Notes: generated by a model not told the origin, from the letters alone. A stretch of 64,000 bases of DNA from an uncultured Prevotellaceae bacterium (GCA_900318815.1 ONMA01000026.1:62001-126000), one strand, 5' to 3'. Shown: positions 51,747-62,710, numbered from the stretch's first letter. A program made the numbers and translations.

Positions 51747-54700
51747 TTACTTCATCACGACCTTGCGACCGTTACGGAGGTAGACTCCCTTCGCCGTCGG
51801 TTTCTTGTCGAGTTTGCGTCCGTCAAGGCTATGCCACTCTGAGAGTGAGGAGTGATGAGTGATGAGTGAAGAATCTGTTACCTCACCGATACCCGTTATC
51901 ACGTCGTCTTTGTCGCCGAAGTCGAGTACGAAATCACGTGTAGCACTCAGGATGCTCTCCGCGAACTGGAAGTAGGCGCGACAGCTCTTCAGTGTGCGCT
52001 TATTGCCGGTGTGCTTCAGCTGGTTGTTGGCCGTCATGTAGTAGATGTCGTCGTTGTCAGGCGTGTCAATGTCGAAGGCGTCGTAGTAGCCGATGAAGTT
52101 GACCTGTCCGCCAGCCAGCGAGATGGTGCGGTCAGCAGCAGAACCACTAACAATGGTGACACCGTGGAATTCGACATCGCCAAGGTCAGCGCCAGTTTCC
52201 CACCTGATGATGTACGGTATGCCGGCCTGCAGCATGGTCACGTCGTCGCCGAAAGTCAGCGTGACATGCGTGCCTTCCAAGTCAGCATCGGTCAGGGTCT
52301 TGGCGATAGCCCCGTAGAACGGGCACTCCGGGTCTGTCAGGTCAACGTCGAAGGGCAGGCAGACAGTGTTCCATTTGGTGTCCTTGTAGAACACGCGGTC
52401 TGTGAGCTTGACGTCAGCCACCATGCCCGCGTTGGCGGCAATGATAGCACTGTTCTTTCCCTCTGCATCTGCCGAGCTGTCATCATTAGCCAGTTCGAGG
52501 TAGGCATTGGTGGTGAAGGTTGTCAGGCTGCTCCATTCTGTAGGCTCGCTGTTATAGATGCCCTGCACCTGCCATTCGTACTTGGTATCCGGCTCTAAGC
52601 CTTCGATAGCCAGCGGGCTTCCCACATCGTTTCTCTGCGCCCAGTCACCGGCAGGAACATCGTAAAAGATTCCGAAATTGTCGATGAAAACGGCATAGGA
52701 TTCATCTTCTGCAGTAGCCTTGAAAGCAACGTACTTGGTGTCGTCAGGAAGCACCTGGCTGTACTTCTCATAGTACGATCCGGCAGTTATCGGGTCGCTC
52801 CATGTGAAAGCATCCAAACTTTTGGTCGTGGTCGAGTAGCCAATCTGGAAGGTGTTGGGTTGCTGATAGTAGAAATCATAGAACTCCATGACACTGCCGC
52901 TTGGGTAGTCGGGCAGTTCAGGAGAGATGATGTAATCTTCTGCCGTTGTTTCCCAACCCATCTCCAGAAAATGGTTAGTACCACTATCGTAATCATAAAT
53001 AGGATCAACTGTGCCACTTATAATATATCCAATATCCCATCCAGTCCAATCCGTATCGGTGTTGAAGGGGGTAAAGAAGTATTCTTTCCTGTCGTCGGCC
53101 GTGCGATACCTCACGTTGTAGCTGTCCTGAATGCTATTCCAGCAGAGTGTTGCCGTGTTGGCCGTGACCTCCGTGGTTTCAAGGAAGAAGGGAGCGTCGG
53201 TTTCTGCCTGCGTGGTGAAGCTGACGGCTTTAGTCCAGAGGCTGTATTCCTCGCTGTTCTTGGCACGTACCCTTATTTCATACAGGGTGGCCGGTTCCAG
53301 TTCGGTCATCACGTAGGGACTGGTGACATCCTCCGTCACGATGCCATTCACCTCAATGTCGAAGGCGGTCTCTTCGCTCATCCAGCTGACAGTAGCCGTA
53401 AGTCCGCCGGTGTACGCTACGGTCAGTTCAGTCGGTCTCTTCACGCTGGAAGCCGCGCCGGCTGAGAAGTCGAAGGTGGTAGCGGGTATGAAGTTCTGCT
53501 GGCTGATAGTGGTGCCGTAGCCGCCTAAGGAAGCACCATTGGCTGTGGTGCCAAGCCAGACACACTCCTTATTAGTGCCCGACGTGGTTTGGTTGATGCC
53601 CACTAAGAGGTTGCCGCCATTATAGGTGAAAGGATTGTTGAAGGTAATCACCATCTTGCCGTTGCTGATGGAGAGGTTGCCGGAATAGACCTTGTTCAGC
53701 GAGTTCCAGTCCTTGAGCTCCGTGTCGGCAAAGGTAGTCTCGTCCACCTCTGCCAGATAGACGTCAAACTCGGCATCACCCCAGCTAACCGATTGATCGG
53801 AGGAGTAGAACGTCACCCCGTCGAGGCTGATAGGCAGGTCGGTAGTGGTCAACGCCTCCATCTGCTCAGCCGGGATAATGAACTGGCTCCTGGAGTAGCT
53901 GTCCGCCCAATAGCCATATATTGGAACTATTTCGTTTTGGACGGCATCGATGACGGTCACCTGTGTAAATACTTCACCGTTAGGAGTAAACCACCCGCCA
54001 GTGGCAGGCAGGTAAATAATCATGTCGAAAGTACCTGTTTCTGTCGGTGTGAAAGGAACGGTGACATCTCTGGTTTCTCCTGCAGGGATAAAGCAGTTGT
54101 TGCCGTCGAGTAGATAGTAAGATTTACCCGATATGAGGCCTAAATAGATATCGCCTTCGTAATCATCCTCACTGTTGTTGGTGACGTTGATCGTCATGTC
54201 CACGGTCATTCCCTTGAGTATCGGGTTCAGGGGCGATGTCATGCTGTTGATCGTCAGGTCGAGAACGTTGGGCGTGGTGTCTACCGTCGTCCCAGACTCA
54301 GTCGACCTTTGTATGCCGATGATAGCATCCTGTCCGTAATGGAAGCCATCCCTTGTCGAACTTCCGCCGATGCCCTGCTCGTAAGGGTTGAGTGTCGACA
54401 GGAGGTAATACTCATCGCTGGTGCCGCCCCATCCCCAGTTGATGTGGAAGTAGTCCTGGCCGTTTTCGTATTTGTAGCCGTCGCAGACGAACTCATGGCC
54501 GCCGCCCGACGATGCTCCACCATAGACTACGGGGCGGTCGTTTTTCAGTTCGTGGTAGAGCATGTCTGCCCATTGGGCTGCGGTATAGTAGCTACGCACC
54601 ACGCATTGTGTAGTGGTTGGGTTGTAATCGAAGTAGTTTCTCAGGGCATCAGCCACGCTATAGGATGATGCTCCCGACGACGGGCCATAGTCCATCTCCA

Positions 54701-55487
54701 CGCTCTGGCCGCAGTACAGCATCAGCGTGGCTACGGCAGTGGCCTGGTCGTCCGTATAGGGGTCCTCGTACACGTCAATCATGTTGGCCCAGTCGAAGGT
54801 GGTAGCGGGCAGCTCTGGCATGTTGATTTGATAGCTGCCCGTGGTGTAGGCGGGAATGGTTGTCGTAGCATCTTGGGGCCACTTGTGGTAGTACATCACC
54901 TGCGCCATAGCCGTGGCCACACAGCCCGTGACAGCCTTCTTGCCTTCGGAATAATCGGGGCACTGGTTGTTGTAGGGATCTCTTTGGTTCCATTGGCACG
55001 TCACTAACGGGTCAATGGCTTCCGTGCTGTGCGTGCCGACGCGGCGGGGAGCCTTGCGCTGTCCGTTCTGCTTCACCAGTAAGCCCTGTGCTTCCTGCTT
55101 TTGCAGCCAGGCAATCTGGTCGGCATAGCCCTGCAGCCAGGCCCGCATGTTCGAGGGCATGTTGTCGGGGTCGAGGTGACCGCTCTCGCCGAAACCGAGG
55201 ATGGGAGCCGTGCGGTCGTCGTTGCTCACGATGACGAAGCCGCCGTTATTGGCCACGTTAAACACGTAGAGACCGCTCACTTGCTTCTCCTGGGTGAGCT
55301 GCGGGGTCATGCCGGGACTGTTGTGCCTGCCGCCGGGAACATTGTTCTGCCCGCTGACAAACGTCTGGGCCAGCTGCAAAGCCTGCTCTGCCGTGATGTT
55401 CTCGGCAAAGGCCCAGCTAAAACAAAACATGGCGAGCAGCGTCAAGGCCACGCGCACAAAGATGTTTTTGGTGTAAAGATGTTCCAT
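51747..55487 (-). CDS. C10-family (streptopain-like) cysteine peptidase with Fn3 and anchor-J domains, type IX secreted
   Basis: 1246 residues. Signal peptide, Spi-like propeptide (ITAEQALQLAQTFV, GGFVIVSNDDRTAPILGF), then the C10 catalytic domain: Cys in AVTGCVATAMAQVMYYH (about 189), His in GGHEFVCDGY (about 331), and FHINWGWGG with the Asn/Trp. A CARDB-like domain, Fn3-like domains, a choice-of-anchor J domain and an Fn3 follow. The end KGVYLRNGRKVVMK is a T9SS sorting tail. A secreted protease like B. fragilis Bfp or streptococcal SpeB. A small peptide gene lies downstream. The last ~180 residues are paralogous to the end of the protein at 56071-60240. Confidence 0.93.
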   Translation of the reverse strand: MEHLYTKNIFVRVALTLLAMFCFSWAFAENITAEQALQLAQTFVSGQNNVPGGRHNSPGMTPQLTQEKQVSGLYVFNVANNGGFVIVSNDDRTAPILGFGESGHLDPDNMPSNMRAWLQGYADQIAWLQKQEAQGLLVKQNGQRKAPRRVGTHSTEAIDPLVTCQWNQRDPYNNQCPDYSEGKKAVTGCVATAMAQVMYYHKWPQDATTTIPAYTTGSYQINMPELPATTFDWANMIDVYEDPYTDDQATAVATLMLYCGQSVEMDYGPSSGASSYSVADALRNYFDYNPTTTQCVVRSYYTAAQWADMLYHELKNDRPVVYGGASSGGGHEFVCDGYKYENGQDYFHINWGWGGTSDEYYLLSTLNPYEQGIGGSSTRDGFHYGQDAIIGIQRSTESGTTVDTTPNVLDLTINSMTSPLNPILKGMTVDMTINVTNNSEDDYEGDIYLGLISGKSYYLLDGNNCFIPAGETRDVTVPFTPTETGTFDMIIYLPATGGWFTPNGEVFTQVTVIDAVQNEIVPIYGYWADSYSRSQFIIPAEQMEALTTTDLPISLDGVTFYSSDQSVSWGDAEFDVYLAEVDETTFADTELKDWNSLNKVYSGNLSISNGKMVITFNNPFTYNGGNLLVGINQTTSGTNKECVWLGTTANGASLGGYGTTISQQNFIPATTFDFSAGAASSVKRPTELTVAYTGGLTATVSWMSEETAFDIEVNGIVTEDVTSPYVMTELEPATLYEIRVRAKNSEEYSLWTKAVSFTTQAETDAPFFLETTEVTANTATLCWNSIQDSYNVRYRTADDRKEYFFTPFNTDTDWTGWDIGYIISGTVDPIYDYDSGTNHFLEMGWETTAEDYIISPELPDYPSGSVMEFYDFYYQQPNTFQIGYSTTTKSLDAFTWSDPITAGSYYEKYSQVLPDDTKYVAFKATAEDESYAVFIDNFGIFYDVPAGDWAQRNDVGSPLAIEGLEPDTKYEWQVQGIYNSEPTEWSSLTTFTTNAYLELANDDSSADAEGKNSAIIAANAGMVADVKLTDRVFYKDTKWNTVCLPFDVDLTDPECPFYGAIAKTLTDADLEGTHVTLTFGDDVTMLQAGIPYIIRWETGADLGDVEFHGVTIVSGSAADRTISLAGGQVNFIGYYDAFDIDTPDNDDIYYMTANNQLKHTGNKRTLKSCRAYFQFAESILSATRDFVLDFGDKDDVITGIGEVTDSSLITHHSSLSEWHSLDGRKLDKKPTAKGVYLRNGRKVVMK

Positions 55488-55559
55488 ACTTGCAAAATTT
55501 ATGACTTTAATTTAGTAAAAAAGAATGACTTAGGGATGCGTGACACACCAACCTGGCTG

Positions 55560-55567
55560 CAAAGATA
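55560..55567 (-). promoter_or_regulatory. -7 element of the C10 peptidase promoter
   Basis: TATCTTTG on the minus strand, 73 bases before ATG 55487. Confidence 0.5.
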
Positions 55568-55679
55568 CAACTTTTACACGACAATCCCGCTAATGATAAC
55601 GTTTTTTTTCCACCTGTAAGGTTGAATGAAATGACAAAGAAATGCTAAGGGTAGCGAGTCCCGTAATATCCATAATTTG

Positions 55680-55995
55680 CCCATAATTATTATAATTAAG
55701 GAAATTACGGTTAAATTACGATAATTACGGAAATTCGTTTCAGACATCATTTGTAAACTTTATTTAGTGTCAGTTCCTAATGAAGGGATTAAAAGAAATT
55801 GGAAAATGAGAATAATTGGCTTGCGCCGCAGGAAATATTATTCTCATTATTCCAATTTCAAATAAAAACCAATACGATTTCTTTTTTTTCGGAAACTAAT
55901 TGGCACTAATGGGCACAAATTGCTTTGAGTGTATTCGTTTCATAGACGGGCTACACAAATTGATTTTATGCTCATTTGTGCCAATTTGTTTCCCC
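55680..55995. repeat. AT-rich inverted repeats in the gap between two secreted-protein genes
   Basis: No gene here. One copy of the AATTCGTTTC-type core is at 55733-55742. GAAATTGGAAAATGAGAATAA (55797-55817) pairs with the block ending ...CTCATTATTCCAATTTC (about 55860). A third inverted pair is built of AAACTAATTGGCAC/CAAATTG and GTGCCAATTTGTTT (about 55893-55991). These probably form hairpins in RNA. Confidence 0.65.
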
Positions 55996-56006
55996 CTTCT
56001 TCGTGT

Positions 56007-56117
56007 CTACCATTCCTGGTCGTCCCAGAGGCCACGCGAACGGTTGTCGTCTTCGCTGTAGTCAGAGTTCTCACCGTCTATGGTGATGCCTAAGCTTTGG
56101 CTGCCGCCGCTGTAGGC
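56007..56117 (-). pseudogene. 3' half of a second small-peptide gene, fused to the upstream gene by deletion
   Basis: Read in its own frame on the minus strand this encodes AYSGGSQSLGITIDGENSDY...DNRSRGLWDDQEW and a TAG at 56007-56009, matching the C-terminal half of the 58-residue peptide at 51489-51665. Its start and N-terminal half are missing. Instead, the larger gene 56071-60240 runs straight into it in another frame. Confidence 0.75.
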
Positions 56118-59100
56118 CCTGGATGTAGACACCCTTGCGCTTGGGCTGCTTGCCGAGCTTCATGCCGTCGACGGTGTACCACCCGTCGTTCGTGCTGTCC
56201 GGGGAACTCTTTGTCGAAACAATGCCGGTTGCTTCGCTGCCGTCGCCGAAGTTGAGCACGAACTGGCGGGCTTTTTGAGCCTCCTCCGAGAACTGGAAGT
56301 AGGCGCGGCACGACTTCAGCGTGCGGTTCTTGCCCGTGGCCTTCAGCTCGTTGCCGGCGGTCATGTAGAAGATGTCCACGTCCTCAGACGTGATGTTGAA
56401 GGCGTCGTAGTAGCCGATGAACTGCACCTGGTAGTCGGCAAACGAGAGGGTGCGGACCTCCTCCTCAACGTCCTTGATGAGGACGCCGGTGAACGTCGGA
56501 TTCACGATGTTCTCCTGACTGGCCTCCCACTTGATGATGTAAGGTACACCAGCCTGAAGCGTCGTCACGTCGTCGCCGAAAGTCAGCTCCACATGTGTGT
56601 ACTCCCCATTATCCGTCACTTCGGCATTGGTCAGCGTCTTGGCCGTGGCACCCTCTAAGGGCGAGCCTTCGAGCACCAGGTCGAAGGGCAGGCAGATGGT
56701 GTTCCACTCGCCGTCCTTGTAGAGCGTGCGGCCACTCAGGGTGACATTAGCCACCTTGTCGGCGTTGTTGGCAATGATGTCGCTGTTGTCCGTAGCATCG
56801 TTGGCCAGTTCAATGTCTGCTGTTGTGGTGAAGAAAGCAGAAATCCATTTGGTGGTGCCATTAGTCAAGTTGCCCTGAACCTGCCATTCGTACTCAGTGC
56901 CAGATGTGAGGCCGGTGATGGCGAGTGTGTTGGCATCGACATTGGAGACGGTTTCTTCCCATTCATTATTAGAAGCACCCTTGAAAATCTTGAAGTCGTC
57001 GATGAGGATGCACTTGTTCTGACTGCTGGCAGTGGCCTTGAAGGCAACGTACTTGACACCGTCGGGCAGCGTCTGGCTGTACTTGACGGTATATGCGCCA
57101 TTCTGATAAGACACAGTCGCTGCTATAGGATTGCTCCAGGTAAATGCAGTGGCGTCGTTGGTCGTGGTCGAGTAACCAACCTGGAAGGTGTTTGCTTCAT
57201 TCAGGTAGAAGTGGTAGAACTCAAGGGTACTTCCACTGGGGTACGCGGGCAGTTCAGGAGAATAAATGAAATCTTCCGCTGTCGATTCCCAACCCATTGA
57301 GAGGAAGTAGTTGTTGACTTCCGGTATGTTATAAACCGTGTCTTCTGTGCCATAGATTGACTTGCTGGAAGTCCATCCTGCCCTGTCCTCATCTGTATTG
57401 AAAGGATTAAAATAATAGACAGAGTGATACCTCACGTTGTAGCTGTCCTGCGCACCGTCCCAGCTAAGGGTGGCCGTGGTGCCCGTGATGTCATCAGCCT
57501 GCAGGTTGAAGGGAATAGCATTGGCCGCAAGTGTGGTGAAGTTGGCCGGAGCCCATGTGCTGCTGCCGCCTGCATAGACAGCCTGCACCTCTGCAACATA
57601 ATCAGTCTCGGGCGTAAGTCCTGTGATGGTGTAGGGGCTGGTGACGTTGTTGACGGTCATCCAATCGATGGTTGATGACTGGGCAGCGATGGTGACATCG
57701 TCAATGAAGAGGAAATCCTGGTCGTTGTCCGTGTTACGGAAGGCGACATAGCCCTGCTGTCCTGCGTATGCACTTAGGTCGACTGTCACCTCTGTCCATT
57801 CGCCGGAAGCATTGCCAGGCTCGTAAACCTTTGTAAAGGCAGAGAGGTCGGTAGTGGTAGTAGAGACATAGATGTCATAGTGCTCATGGTACTTTCCATC
57901 GTCCCTTACCCAGTACGTCATGGTACCGCCCAGATTCACCTGCGGGCTGATGAGCCAGTTGTCAACATTGTATGCTGAGCCGCTATAGCTTCTTGACATG
58001 ACAACATAATTGCCGCTGTGTGCGGGGATTGCCCCATCGCTGAATATAGTGTTGGAATTAACAACATGCCAGTCCGTGTTCCCATCACCTTCGCCATTAC
58101 GAACGACAGTCCACTGGCCGAGACCGTTCTCAAAGTCTTCATAGAAGCCTAGATCTAAGGCGTAACGCAGGTTGAAGCTCGTGGCATCATCCTCGCCCGT
58201 CCAGCTGATATCAGCCTTGGTTGCCTTGACATGATTGGCAGCGACAGCCGTGGGTGCCGGGAAGGCAATGTCGGTGGTGAAGGTGACAGCAGCCGACCAT
58301 GCGCTTAGGCCATCCAAATCGCCGTAGTTGCCCTGCACTTGCACTTCGTATTCGGTTTCAGGGGTCAGGCCAGTAATGGTGATGGGACTTGCCGTAGCAG
58401 TGACCGTCTGCCATTCTTCGGTACTGGTTGCCTTGTATTGCACGTTGAAGCTCGTAGCATCGCTGACCCAGCTGACTGTGGCCGCTTTGTTGGTGACATT
58501 GCTGACGGCCACGTTAGTGGGAACTGGGGCTGCAATGTCGGTGGTGAAGTTCACGGGGGCAGTCCAGTCGCTATAGTCACCGCCGCCGCAGTTGGTGCGC
58601 ACTTTCACGGTATAAATCGTTTCAGCGGCGAGACCAGTAAGGGTGTAAGGATTCTCGGTCACTGCTGCGACTTCGGTGAATTCTTCGTCGGCATCGGTTT
58701 TGTAGGCCACAACCCATTCGGTGGCCTCAGAAGTCCAACCGATGGTGGCCGTGTGGTTGGTAACGTCAGAAGCGTTCACGCCAGTGGGCTTCCGGCAGGT
58801 GGGAACCAGCTCAACGACGAAGTTGTCCATATAGGTACTTGTGCAATACTGGCTTTCGCCGCGAAGGATGAGGTGGCAGGTGCCCGTCATCGGGATGGGC
58901 ACCTCATAGGTGTACCAGCCAGAAGCTGCTTCTGCCGGGACGATTGTGCTGCTCACAGCGTAATGACGAGGAATGAAACCAATCTCGGTGGCACCTTCGA
59001 TTTGTCCATCAGCGCTGACGAAAACGCGGATGCCTTCACTTGCGTAACTATCGTTGTATGTGCTGCTGCTGCGATAAACATCCAGGACAAACTGATAGTT

Positions 59101-60240
59101 GCCGTTCAGGTCCATTGCAGGAAGCACCAGCTTGGTCAGCGTGCCTTGGTTCATATCGGGTAGCTGCAACTGATGGGTGCTGTTGCCACCCAAGCTGCTG
59201 GTACTAATCTTGAAAATATTTGAACCGCTGCCGTCAATATGCTCATTCACCCAGCAGGGGGCGTTGAAGTTGCCGCTTGCGTAGCTCTCGAAGTTCTCGG
59301 TCCAGGGGAAGGTGGTGATAACGTCGCAGTCGGTGGTGAATTTTATAGAGACAAATTTGCTCTCGCCATCAGTGCCATAGACAGCCTTCACGCGGAAGTT
59401 GTAGGCCTTTGCTGGCTCTAAGCCGCTGAGGGCAACAGATGTGGTATTCACCGAGGTCTCTGCGCTCCAGTCGGCATCAGATGCCTTCTTGTACTGGTAG
59501 GCATAGCCAGTAGGAGAACCTTCTGGAGCAGTCCACGAAATGGTAGCTCCAGTGCTTGTCAGGTCACTGACAATAAGATCGGTAGGCTTGTTGTAAACCA
59601 CGCCGCCACCAGAAGGAGTGATTTCAATCTTGATGTTCGGGCGGTTGTTTATTGCCTCCCCCGGCACAGTTGCGGTGATGTCGTAGGCATTTCCGTCGTT
59701 ATGGTTGTAACGGGTCATTTTGCTTTCGGTTGCAGTGCAATACCAACTATCTCCGTTGAAGTAATACACCCAACCTTTGTTAATACCAATCAGGAGGTTC
59801 GATGTCCCGTCGTAAGCAAAGGGCGTGTCGAGCTCGATGGTTACCCAGCCGTCTTCTGCGGGAACGGAAAGCGTTCCGTTGAAGACCTCACCGGCATCGG
59901 CGAGGCTGATGCCTTCTGATTCCAGGTCTTCCGCATCAACGTTTGCCATGTAAACGGCAATCGGGAAGTCCTTAGCAGCAGCACCGGTATAGTGGAAGCT
60001 GATGCTGGTGATGGTTCCCGCCGTTCCAATCTCGTCAGCCGTGTAGAGCTGCTCTGTGATGGAGTAGTTGTAGTAGGTGCCAATAGGAACGTACTTATTA
60101 GTTGAAGTTCCGTCTCCAATCTCCACTTCGTCTGCCCATGCTCCTGTGGCACAGCACAGCATGGCAATGAGCAACATGGCTGCCCTGACCCTCGTCGTGA
60201 GCGTCAAGGCGAAAGATTTTGTTTTCTTTCTCATGTTCAT
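56071..60240 (-). CDS. Secreted multidomain Fn3/choice-of-anchor J protein, C-terminus altered by fusion
   Basis: 1389 residues. Signal peptide (to TGAWA), a beta domain, then about five Fn3 modules (e.g. PTDLIVSDLTSTGATISW, PTGVNASDVTNHTATIGW, PTNVAVSNVTNKAATVSW, FNLQADDITGTTATLSW) interleaved with three anchor-J/MAM-like domains (about 300-450, 720-870, 935-1090). The end resembles the C10 protein up to KQPKRKGVYIQ, but then leaves the normal NGRKVVxK tail and continues as GLQRRQPKLRHHHRR, out of frame with a truncated small-peptide gene. So the T9SS sorting tail has been destroyed by a deletion, and secretion or anchoring may fail. Likely a surface adhesin or glycan-interacting protein; no catalytic domain recognised. 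Confidence 0.8.
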   Translation of the reverse strand: MNMRKKTKSFALTLTTRVRAAMLLIAMLCCATGAWADEVEIGDGTSTNKYVPIGTYYNYSITEQLYTADEIGTAGTITSISFHYTGAAAKDFPIAVYMANVDAEDLESEGISLADAGEVFNGTLSVPAEDGWVTIELDTPFAYDGTSNLLIGINKGWVYYFNGDSWYCTATESKMTRYNHNDGNAYDITATVPGEAINNRPNIKIEITPSGGGVVYNKPTDLIVSDLTSTGATISWTAPEGSPTGYAYQYKKASDADWSAETSVNTTSVALSGLEPAKAYNFRVKAVYGTDGESKFVSIKFTTDCDVITTFPWTENFESYASGNFNAPCWVNEHIDGSGSNIFKISTSSLGGNSTHQLQLPDMNQGTLTKLVLPAMDLNGNYQFVLDVYRSSSTYNDSYASEGIRVFVSADGQIEGATEIGFIPRHYAVSSTIVPAEAASGWYTYEVPIPMTGTCHLILRGESQYCTSTYMDNFVVELVPTCRKPTGVNASDVTNHTATIGWTSEATEWVVAYKTDADEEFTEVAAVTENPYTLTGLAAETIYTVKVRTNCGGGDYSDWTAPVNFTTDIAAPVPTNVAVSNVTNKAATVSWVSDATSFNVQYKATSTEEWQTVTATASPITITGLTPETEYEVQVQGNYGDLDGLSAWSAAVTFTTDIAFPAPTAVAANHVKATKADISWTGEDDATSFNLRYALDLGFYEDFENGLGQWTVVRNGEGDGNTDWHVVNSNTIFSDGAIPAHSGNYVVMSRSYSGSAYNVDNWLISPQVNLGGTMTYWVRDDGKYHEHYDIYVSTTTTDLSAFTKVYEPGNASGEWTEVTVDLSAYAGQQGYVAFRNTDNDQDFLFIDDVTIAAQSSTIDWMTVNNVTSPYTITGLTPETDYVAEVQAVYAGGSSTWAPANFTTLAANAIPFNLQADDITGTTATLSWDGAQDSYNVRYHSVYYFNPFNTDEDRAGWTSSKSIYGTEDTVYNIPEVNNYFLSMGWESTAEDFIYSPELPAYPSGSTLEFYHFYLNEANTFQVGYSTTTNDATAFTWSNPIAATVSYQNGAYTVKYSQTLPDGVKYVAFKATASSQNKCILIDDFKIFKGASNNEWEETVSNVDANTLAITGLTSGTEYEWQVQGNLTNGTTKWISAFFTTTADIELANDATDNSDIIANNADKVANVTLSGRTLYKDGEWNTICLPFDLVLEGSPLEGATAKTLTNAEVTDNGEYTHVELTFGDDVTTLQAGVPYIIKWEASQENIVNPTFTGVLIKDVEEEVRTLSFADYQVQFIGYYDAFNITSEDVDIFYMTAGNELKATGKNRTLKSCRAYFQFSEEAQKARQFVLNFGDGSEATGIVSTKSSPDSTNDGWYTVDGMKLGKQPKRKGVYIQGLQRRQPKLRHHHRR

Positions 60241-60469
60241 TTTTGTGATTTTTTTTCGTTAATATGATGTTAGTTATTCTCTGTCAGTGAATAGGGCGCA
60301 AACGTCGGCCATGGAGCCCACTTTCGTGCCTTTTTCGCTTTCAACTTGCAATATTACGGTTTTTTTAGCAAATAATGTGCAAAAGAGGGCAATACCCCCC
60401 CCATTTTTTAAGATGTTTTAACGATTGAGGGGGTTTGGCTTTGGTGGAGGGATTTTGGTGGAGGGGGGG

Positions 60470-62640
60470 GAAACTAATTGCCTTAATAACCGTAATTGTT
60501 CCGTAATTCTTCTTTTTTTTCTGAAACGAATTATTCTAATTGAATCTAATTTTAATCACGAATTTTCTTAATTAATTATTGACTATATCTTTGATTATTC
60601 TTCAAGCAAGATAGAAAATTAAAATTAAGAAAATTCGTGAATAAAATTAAGGTCAATTAGGGCAATTCGTTTCTAAAAAGAAAATTTGTGGATAAAACTA
60701 CGGTCAATTATGGCAATTCGTTTCCAAAAAAGAAAATTTGTGGATAATATTAAGGTCAATTAGGGAAATTCGTTTCTAAAAAAGAAACTAATTGCCGTAA
60801 TAACCGTAATTGTTCCGTAATTTCCGTAATTCTTCTTTTTTCGGGAAACGAATTATTCTAATTGTATCTAATTTTTCCCACAAATTTTCTTAATTAATCA
60901 TTGACTATATCTTTGATTATTCTTCGAGCAAGATAGAAAATTAAAATTAAGAAAATTCGTGGATAAAATTACGGTCAATTAAGGCAATTCGTTTCCAAAA
61001 AAGAAAAATCGTGAATAAAATTAAGGTCAATTACGGAAATTCGTTTCTTTTTTTGGGGGGAAACAAATTACCGTAATGCCCGTAATTGTTCCGTAATTCT
61101 TTTTTTTTTCTGAAACGAATTATTCTAATTGAATCTAATTTTTATCACGAATTTTATTTAATCGTTATATATATAGGAATTTTCTTCTTTAAGGGTGACA
61201 GGGTGACAGAATGCCGATAAACAGGGCGTTTGCACCCTTGCCAAACAGCATTCTTACTGCTCAATTCTCTCGAGAATTTATCTGCAACTCGGCTTTCTAC
61301 CTCATTTTCTTAATTATTCTTCGAGTGAGATTGAAATTAAAATTAAGAAATTTCGTGGATAAAATTAAGGTCAATTAAGGCAATTCGTTTCCAAACCTGC
61401 TTGTTTCTGAAACAAATTGCCGTAATACCCGTAATTCTCCCGTAATTTTTCTTTTTTTTGAAACGAATTGTCCTAATTCATTCTAATTTTTATCACAAAT
61501 TTTCTTAATTATTCTTTGACCATGATAGAAAAATAAAATTAAGAAAATTCGTGGATAAAATTAAGGTCAATTAAGGAAATTCGTTTCCAAGCCTGTTTGT
61601 TTCTGAAACAAATTGCCGTAATACCCGTAATTCTCCCGTAATTTTTCTTTTTTTTGAAACGAATTGTCCTAATTCATCCTAATTTTTATCACGAATTTTC
61701 TTAATTATTCTTTGACTAAGATAGAAAAATAAAATTAAGAATAATTCGTGGTTAAAATTAAGGTCAATTAAGGAAATTCGTTTCCAAACCTGCTTGTTTC
61801 TGAAACAAATTGCCGTAATACCCGTAATTGTTCCGTAATTCTTCTTCTTTTCTGGAAACGAATTATTCTAATTGAATCTAATTTATCCCACAAATTTTTC
61901 TTAATTTATCTTTGACTAAGAAATAAAAATAAAAAATTCGTGAATAAAATTAAGGTCAATTACGGAAATTCGTTTCTTTTTTTGGGGGGAAACAAATTAC
62001 CGTAATGCCCGTAATTGTTCCGTAATTCTTCTTTTTTTTTCTGAAACGAATTATTCTAATTGAAACTAATTTTTATCACGAATTTTATTTAATCGTTATA
62101 TATATAGGAATTTTCTTCTTTAAGGGTGACAGGGTGACAGAATGCCGATAAACAGGGCGTTTGCTACTTGCACTTAAATTCTCGAGAGAATTGATGCGTA
62201 AAGTACATCTTTACCCTTGCCAAACAGCATTCTTACTGCTCAATTCTCTCGAGAATTTATCTGCAACTCGGCTTTCTTCCTCATTTTTCTTAATTATTCT
62301 TCGAGTGAGATTGAAATTATAATTAAGAAAATTTGTGGATAAAATTAAGGCCAATTAGGGAAATTCGTTTCAAAAAAAGAAACTAATTGCCATAATAACC
62401 GTAATTGTTCCGTAATTTCCGTAATTCTTCTTTTTTCGGGAAACGAATTATTCTAATTGACCTTAATTTTATCCACGAATTTTTCTTAATTATTCTTTGA
62501 GCAAGGTTGAAAATTAAAAAAATTCGTGGATAAAATTACGGTCAATTAAGGAAATTCGTTTCTAAGAAAAAAAAGGTGAATAAAATTTAGGTCGAGCGAA
62601 GGCAATTCGTTTCCAAGAATGATTTTTGCGAAAAAGAACG
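60470..62640. repeat. AT-rich array of about 20 inverted/direct repeat units (2.1 kb)
   Basis: No coding capacity. The core is AATTCGTGGATAAAATTAAG + GTCAATTAAGGCAATTCGTTTC and its reverse complement. By eye AATTCGTTTC occurs about 12 times and GAAACGAATT about 8 times, mostly as facing pairs that could form long hairpins, with a higher-order spacing near 195-200 bases (e.g. 61460, 61655, 61856). A segment with GGTGACAGGGTGACAGAATG is present twice at an exact 931-base offset (61194 and 62125). Related single copies occur at 24350-24450 and 55733. Confidence 0.9.
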
Positions 62641-62710
62641 GGAAGTGAAGAGTGAAGAGTGAAGAATGTGAGTTTACACCTCAACGAAATGGACTTTACG
62701 CTTTGATGAA

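Noticed and set aside
60470..62640. Possible remnant of genes or a degraded mobile element with coding capacity
   Set aside because: All frames are closed by frequent stops and the sequence is explained by repeated noncoding units; no transposase fragment seen.
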